Assembly: GCF_029962835.1 (NCBI RefSeq)
Contig: NC_080591.1
Location: forward strand, 44,461,501 to 44,525,500
Length of the DNA stretch: 64,000 nt
DNA from: Magnolia sinica
Lineage: Eukaryota > Streptophyta > Magnoliopsida > Magnoliales > Magnoliaceae
Reading direction: 5' to 3'
Shown here: positions 57,970 through 64,000 of the stretch, piece after piece
Numbering within the stretch: the first letter of the stretch is position 1
How the letters are laid out: each line of letters opens with the position of its first letter
The notes under the pieces: model-generated
Told to the model about the DNA's origin: nothing
Seen by the model: the letters and a program-made list of their open reading frames with translations, nothing else
The model's database searches: none
Program-made: the position numbers and the translations under genes

Positions 57970-60119
57970 CTTACAAACCTTGTAACTCTTGTAACACATG
58001 TTGCTTGATCACCTATAAACATTTCATCTCTTCTACAATTAAGTATTAGGGAACTAAATTTTTTTAATTAATATGGAATTTATGTTTTTACTTTTATAAA
58101 GGTTTTCAAAAAGCTACTCATTAATAGAGATGATTATCATTCCACTCACTTTACATTTCTTTAACAGCAGGTTGGGTGGGGCACTGCCTTGATGTTTATG
58201 TAAAATTCACCTCGACCATATGGTGCTATTTATGTAAAATACATCCGACCACCAAGTGTGTCACCTCATGTTAGATGAATACCCCCATCTATGATTCATG
58301 TGGACTACATGATTGAAATTTGTGTACAGGATAAGGATTTGTGATTCTTGTGGACGATTTGTGTGGACAGCATGATTGGAAATCATGTACAAGGTAACAA
58401 TGCCTATCAAACCATTTTCCTTAGTATAGGCCACATGAATCACCTATGGGCTTGATTTTTAGGCTCTTGGCCTAAAATTTGGTTAGGCATCTAATGGTTG
58501 TAGTGGATTTCACCGTTACAGTGGCCTCATAAAAATCAAAGGTTGACATCTCTCTCCCAGCCATGTTCTTTAGTGTGGCCCACCTAAATTACAAGTCAGC
58601 CTGAGTGTTTAGGATGCATATTAGGTATTACCCAGCCCATCCCTAGCTAGGAAAGGGTAAGAGGCTTTAAAAGGCCACTATGATGCATGGGTTTTATCAA
58701 CACTGTTCATTGTATCATTTGTGTCATTTTCAGGTACAAGACTAAAAAATGAGGCAGATCCAAGGCTCATGTGGACCACACCACAATAAGTAGTGGTGAT
58801 AATGACACCCACCGTAAAAACTTTCCAAGGGCTTACAGTGATAGTTGACTGCCATCCAACCTGTTCTTAAGGTCACATGAACCTAGATGAAGGGAAAACA
58901 CAAATATAAGCTTGATCTAAAACTTCTAGGGCCCCAAAAAGATTTTCAATAGTAGGTTTTTTAATTCTCACTCTGTGGTCCATTTGAGCCTTGGATCCAA
59001 AACCTGGAGAGGAGAGTGGTTGCCGGTCACTGTTCAGGTGCTCGAGAACAGCAAGAGAGAAAGAGATAAGAGGATAGAATTGATAGGGTCTGGGTCGGGT
59101 GCTGCCACTGGACAAGTGGAGAGGTTGAGCGTGGGTTAGGGTTTTTAAGGTCGGGTGCTAGAACGGCCGAGACTCGAGTGGGTTAGGGGTTTTTTTAAAC
59201 ATGTTTTGAAATATATATACCTAATCAAAAAATCAAATCGAGCAGAACCAAGTCAGGTTCGAGCTCAAGATCAAGTCGAGTCGAGTCAAGCTCGGTCCAG
59301 CTCGGACTCGACTTGAATTTTTTCGAGCTCAATAAAACTGGCTCAACTCGGCTTGAACACAGTTTCGATCCGGGTCTATTCGAGCGAGCTAACCGAGCTA
59401 GCTCGGTTCGTGTACAGCTCTAACTAGTCAACCCAATCAGAGTTGCTCGCCCATTAGAGTTGCAATGTTAAGGGAATTATTTAAATAAATAAATAAAACT
59501 ACAATTTATAGAGATAAGTGCAATGTTTATGTGAAATTCACACGATTACTAGGTGTTTCACTCTATTTTAGGGTCGGTGCTTCATACATGATTCAGGTGG
59601 GCAACACGATTGAAAATGATGTAAAGGACAACACTCACCTTCCTAAATTGTTTTTCTTGTTATGGTCCCCCTAAATCACTTATGGGCTTGATTTTTAGGT
59701 CCTATGCCTAAATTTTAGTGTTACATGTAATGGGTGGAGTGGGTTTCACATAATCATTATTTTAGGCTGTGTAAAAATTAAGGGTGAACGTCTTTCGCAA
59801 TTGTTTCCTTTAATGCCGTACAAATGAATAGCAGGTATTTTAAGCCATGGAACTAACGTTAGATTAAGTCAGCCTGGTTTTTTAGCCATGAACCTAACGT
59901 TAGATTATATATCTAATCAGTGGAATTGATTTTAAATACACATTAAGGTAGGCCTTAGAAAAAAATAAGAATGGCATCCCTCTCTCAAGGGTTTAAGACA
60001 AATCATGCACGGGCCTAACAGGACTCGGGCCTATGTGTTACAATGCGAGCATGGGGTTTCATGCCTTGATCACATGAATATGTGTCTGGTCCTAGAAAAC
60101 TATTTACTCCAGTGTAGAT
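57970..60119. other. Repeat-rich intergenic DNA with GGCCCAC-family copies
   Basis: No gene supported. An inverted-repeat copy lies at about 58670-59005 ('gcagatccaaggctcatgtggaccacaccac' answered by 'gtggtccatttgagccttggatcc'). Blocks 58195-58600 and 59530-59830 are diverged direct copies of each other (shared 'atgtttatgt-aaattcac', 'cttatgggcttgatttttaggt', 'gtgggtttcac'). A hAT-MITE-like end, 'gttcgtgtacagctcta', lies at 59409-59425 after GAGCT/CGAGC-rich DNA (59235-59405). Confidence 0.55.
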
Positions 60120-60580
60120 TTGGTGCATGGGACCCTCACTGTGGGGCCCACCTTGATGTATGTGACTATATTCACGTTATCCATCTGTATTGAATACTCA
60201 TTTCAGGGCATGATCCAAAAAATGAAGCAGATCCAAATCTCAATGAACCATGGTATAGGAAATAGTAGTAATTGACCATTCAAAACTTCCTGTGGGCCAA
60301 GAAAGTTTGGATCAAGATGATATTTGTGCGGTCTCTTCATGTAGGTCTTTCTGACCTTATTAACAGGTTGGATGGCAAATAAACATTCCAGTGGACTCCA
60401 TAAAGTTTTTGATGGTGGGGATTCAATCAAAACTGTTTCCTGTGGTGTGATCCACCTAAGATTTGGGCATACTTCATTTTTGGATCATTCCCTAAAATGA
60501 CATTTGGAAATGGTTAGACAGTGTAGATTTAAGGCACACACATCACTCTGAGCCTCACAGTCCACCTCAATGATCCCATC
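60120..60580. repeat. GGCCCAC-family inverted repeat, well preserved copy
   Basis: The left arm (about 60130-60330) has 'gggcccaccttgatgtatg', 'agggcatgatccaaaaaatga' and 'agcagatccaaatctca'. The right arm (about 60400-60560) has the inverse 'gtggtgtgatccacctaagatttggg', 'tttttggatcattccctaaaatga' and 'gtgtagatttaaggcacaca'. It is self-complementary over most of its length, MITE-like and noncoding. Related copies lie at 9290-10080, 12120-12245, 52740-53035 and 58670-59005. Confidence 0.65.
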
Positions 60581-60660
60581 CCAAGTTGAACGGGCCATGG
60601 CCTAAGAAAAATAGTAATCATAGTCAGTTATTAAGATATGAAAACTTGTTTCTCGGCACA

Positions 60661-62311
60661 ATGAGAGCTCTCAATAGAAGGGATAGAGCTCCCTCTAGAA
60701 GGGCAGAACCCCGGATCTCTACTAGGAGCAAATCGGCCAAGAGAGGCCGCTCGCCAAGAAGAACTAGGAGCCCCAGGCATTCAAATACCCTCTTTCGTAG
60801 AGGGGGCTTTAGCATTTTCATGGGCAACATCCCTTTTGACTGCTCCAGGGAAGATCTATTAGGTATCTTCAGCAAATATGGCAAAGTTCTTGATGTTTAC
60901 ATCCCGTTGTTCCCGGTTCCATCAAACCTAGGGGTTATGTGTTCATCCGTTTCTTGTATGAGCAGGATGCCAAGTCGGCCATGGACATTCTAGACGGTCG
61001 AAAAATAGATGGTAGGAAAGTGCGGATTAGGCCAGTGAAATCCAGGCCTTATCCTGTTTCCCGACCGGCTCAGGGAGTAGTTCCATCGAAATTCAACCCA
61101 CAAAGAACAGCTACTCATATACAGCTACTGTCGCCTCAGATGGTCATGGTTGAGCTAATCAAGCAGTTGTGGAGGAATGTATCTCAACCAAAGCTGATTC
61201 GAGAGCAGTAAACAGAAAACTCAAGGAGTTGAAACTGGGGCTGGTAGGAGTATCATCGAGACCTACTATTTCAATCCTCTGTCTGATAGATGCCATCAGG
61301 GCATCAAAATTCGCTGCATCCTCTATCGAAGTAGCTAGGTTGTCCCCAATCTATTTCCTAATTACTCTTAAAACCAAATCTGAATACACTGACTTCCTCG
61401 ATGACTCCTCACTCCACTCCAAGATGGGCCTTCAATCAGTCTATCCATGGTCCCCAGATGCACTTCTAGGTGGTGAAGGAACCTGGATTCGATTGTTCGG
61501 TTTTCCAGCTCATGCATGGCTAGAGATGGTCATCCTAGACCTGGGCAACTACTTCGATAAAGTGTTGCATATAGACTCTAACAGAAGACTTAACATATTT
61601 CAGGTTTTCACCCATATCAAGGTCATCCTTCGCCCAGGGGTTGATCTGAAGTGTGTCTTAAAGCTCAAGGTAGCAGGTAGATCATATATAATTTACGCAG
61701 AATTGGAATCTTTCTCTTTGACTAACTAATACTTTTCAACTCAGAACATTCCTAATATACCCCCTCCAGAACCAATCAGCACCAAAGAATGGGTCAAAAG
61801 ATCCTTCCCCAAGAATCCCAACACCAGCCCCAAGTACTTAGAATATGTTTGTGATATGGTCCCAGAGAACCCAGACACCTCAGGGCAGCTTCAACTGCAA
61901 TCGCTTTGCGTGGGTGATACAACTGCGGAAGGATTTTAGTTACGCCCCTCACATGTTTGTTACTCGGTTGAAGAGGAAATTCAGCCTCACCCACCAAATG
62001 ATATAGATGCAGAGGGAATTCAGGCCAACGAGGCAGCTCAGCCTCACCCTTCGAATGAATCTCATCCACGAACACTAGATGACACCAACCCCTTAGCAGT
62101 TGCCTTGGTACCTTTGTCCAACCCTATGGTCACTGACCAAATAGGGAACATATACAGGGATCATCCATCAGACTCTATCTTCCACCAACAACCACATGTA
62201 GACCCTGCACTCAATACTCCTAGAGCAGATATTAAGTATTCTGAGCCAAGACCTAATCATGGTATGGTAATGTCCCTCCTTGTCAATAGTGATGATCACC
62301 CAAATCAAGAC
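60661..62311 (+). mobile_element. LINE (L1-clade) ORF1 fragment with RRM domain
   Basis: The plus-strand frame starts at ATG 60661 with an Arg/Ser-rich basic leader (RAPSRRAEPRISTRSKSAKR). An RRM follows: RNP2-like FSIFMGNIP near 60810-60835 and RNP1-like RGYVFIRF near 60930-60955, the latter after a frameshift around 60910-60930. Further on (61169-61729) comes a segment with LVGVSS, GTWIRLFGFPAHAW, and FDKVLHIDSN, matching the DUF4283-like nucleic-acid-binding part of plant L1 ORF1. The chain of frames continues with acidic Pro-rich sequence to 62311, where a solo LTR interrupts it. No ORF2 (endonuclease-RT) is in the window. The combination of RRM and the FGxPxHAW motif favours LINE ORF1 over a host SR protein. 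Confidence 0.72.
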
Positions 62312-63988
62312 TGTAAGTGTTATGCACACTCTTGTTTGTCAAAGTTTGATGGGACAAAACAACTTATGATATGGTTCACATTATAAGATGGAATGTTCAC
62401 CTTCAAGTACTAGCCATGAAGTTGGAAAATGCAAGCTTAAGTACAAGTCGTGAAGATGGACTGTTCAAACTAAAGTGTATTCAAGTTCTACTGCATTTCT
62501 AATTGAAGATCAAGCTCCACTTTCGAGTGCACTTCAAGTAGAAGATCAACTGAGCACTATTGAAGTTTCAAGTAGAAGATTCAAGCTCTATGCTTCAATG
62601 TCCAGTTTTCTCAAGTATAAATGACCCTAGAAAGACCTTAGACTTAGGTGCTTTCAAATGTTAAACTTGTACAGGTTTTAATACTTTGGTTAGGTTTTAG
62701 TTCGACTAGTCTAAGCCTTAGATCGACTAGTCTAAGTTGTGACTCGACCAGTCTAAGACTATCTTCAACCAGTCTAAGATTTAAATTCAAAAATTGAAAA
62801 TTTCTGGTGGTTTCTTGACCAGTCGAGTAGGTTGCTTATCCAGTCGAAGAGATACCTTTGACCAGTCGAAGGGTGCTCAACTCGAAGTCCAACGACTAAA
62901 TTTTAGCACCCTTGACCAATCGAAGGCTGTGCTCGACCAGTCGAAAGTTTATTTTATCCGATCGTGCCCAAAATTTGAAATTTAGTTAGTTCTTATACAA
63001 GTCAAAGCAATATCATTTTAGCCTATAAATAGAGGCCTTCTCTTATTCCGAAATTACTAATCTAAACTAAAAAAAAAAGAGCCTCCATTTAGAAAGAGAG
63101 AAGTCCCCGCTATCATCAAGCTATTGCACAGTATTTTATATTTTGATTATATAGCTTTTGTTTTTAAATTCATTGATCTCTTTTCATGAATCATATGTTT
63201 TAAAGAGAGTAATCACTCTTCTTTTGAGATCTAAGGGATTCAAAAAAGTATCTTGTGATTTGAATTAATTTAAAATCAATTTAGAACCTAGAACCCTCGT
63301 TTGTGTTACTGGACATTGAACATTCTACATCAAGTGAAGCGATTCTACGAGCTACATCAAGAACATATTTAAGAAGAAGATAAGTATCATTCCATATCTT
63401 TGTATTTTTTGTTTATTTGAGATATCCAGAAAATCTCATGTATTGGTTTTGACTGAGATAGCTAGAAAATCTCAGTGTGGGGTTTTGTTTGTGATAGCCC
63501 TTCTAAAATCACAACTGTATGGGTTTTAAAGTGAACCTGTGAAAACCTTGATTATTAGTGAATGCCAATATCATGTGGGTTATGGTTATTGGGAGTGGAG
63601 TAGGTGTGGCTGTTTAAGAACAGTTGATGTACACACCGAACCACTATAACTCCTGGTGTTTGTGGTGAATGATTTATGTGATGTATATGTGGTGAATGAT
63701 TGTAATTTATTTATGCATATGTGGTGAATGCTTGTAATAGATAGCTCTTTTCATCTCTTGCTTAGTTGGTGATCTTGATCCTTACTACGTTTATCCTTCC
63801 TAAAACTTTGTTTTTCGTGTCAGGTTGTCCTATAAACTAAGTTCAAATTAATTTCTCAATACTACTGCAATTGAGATCTATGATTTGTTCTGAATTATTT
63901 ATTGTTTCAGTACTTTAAGTTTTTATTTAGCATAGTCCTATTCAACACCCCCCCCCCCCCCCCTAGGACTGTTAGCTCGCCTCTTTCA
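62312..63988 (+). mobile_element. Solo LTR, Copia (SIRE-like, distant relative of family A), inserted in the LINE
   Basis: TGTAAGTGTTATG...CGCCTCTTTCA, flanked by AAGAC (62307-62311) and AAGCC (63989-63993), a 5-bp duplication with one change. Its ends resemble the family A LTR read on the minus strand (TGTAAGTGCTATAG...CTTTTCA), and both carry a C-rich 'cctattca-cccccc' tract just before the end. The middle does not align, so it is a separate family. The TATA box TATAAATAG lies at 63024-63032. Upstream, at about 62700-62950, are about ten palindromes of the types CGACTAGTCTAAG and CGACCAGTCGAAG. No PBS follows the right end, which supports a solo LTR. Confidence 0.85.
63949..63963. repeat. 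Poly(C) tract near the LTR end
   Basis: A run of about 15 C. The same place in family A has a 7-base G run (plus strand) at 5072-5078. Such runs are prone to slippage and sequencing error, so the length is unreliable. Confidence 0.8.
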
Positions 63989-64000
63989 AAGCCCCAAGCA

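Noticed and set aside
60586-60993. Host SR-type splicing factor
   Set aside because: The RRM is followed by plant LINE ORF1 sequence (FGFPAHAW region) without host-like introns; the upstream ATG at 60586 lies next to a MITE-like repeat and is not convincing.
63949-63963. Poly(C) tract as a structural signal
   Set aside because: It sits where the related LTR has only seven; length is likely slippage or a sequencing artefact.
62312-63988. 5' LTR of a full element extending past the window end
   Set aside because: The bases after 63988 are not a tRNA-iMet primer-binding site and instead nearly repeat the left flank (AAGAC / AAGCC), which fits a solo LTR.

Overview
The window is nuclear DNA from a flowering plant. 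It is made of nested transposons built into and around fragments of ordinary plant genes. The plant origin rests on plant-type Ty1/Copia and Ty3/Gypsy LTR elements primed by initiator tRNA-Met, a CACTA (En/Spm) transposon, a plant LINE ORF1, and exons of plant genes: a SYN2/RAD21.1-like cohesin kleisin, plastid ribosomal protein PSRP2, an Aurora kinase and the DNA primase small subunit. Many short inverted 'GGCCCAC'-type repeats recall magnoliid genomes, but that placement is a guess. I see no intact host gene, and no rRNA, tRNA or CRISPR array.

Layout. 1-7109: a minus-strand Copia element (family A) with a 2.07-kb LTR, cut by the window start. It is inserted into an older Gypsy-like LTR (7110-8942). 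8943-14063: minisatellite, MITEs and degenerate inverted repeats. 14064-15840: an LTR-like remnant in an intron. 15847-49645: exons of a RAD21/SYN2-like pseudogene on the plus strand. Its introns are inflated by (i) a Copia element of family B (16610-33571, TSD TGAGG) and (ii) a 13.8-kb CACTA transposon (34408-48226, TSD TCT). Inside the family B right-hand LTR sits a third Copia-type element, family C (21345-33145, TSD CAAAC). Inside family C sits a solo LTR of family A (23892-25996, TSD GTTCC). Target-site duplications support every nesting level.

The CACTA element has lost the central part of its TNP2 transposase. It carries at least two host gene fragments with introns: eleven exons of the DNA primase small subunit (minus strand) and three exons of an Aurora kinase (plus strand). 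Just downstream of the kleisin pseudogene are the last three exons of a PSRP2-like gene (50494-56888). One has an in-frame stop, and the last intron holds a 5.5-kb solo Gypsy-type LTR (51082-56569, TSD TAGGT) packed with tandem repeats. The right end holds MITEs, a LINE ORF1 with an RRM (60661-62311), and a plus-strand solo LTR (62312-63988) inserted into it.

The most unusual signal is regulatory. Four distinct Copia LTR groups each carry an array of short palindromes immediately upstream of the TATA box in U3. Three use variants of CGACTGGTCG and share a GCTGGACTTCGAGTCGA-like spacer. Family C uses TCGATATCATCGA instead. The shared position suggests a promoter-proximal cis-regulatory module spread across, or convergently evolved in, separate retrotransposon lineages.
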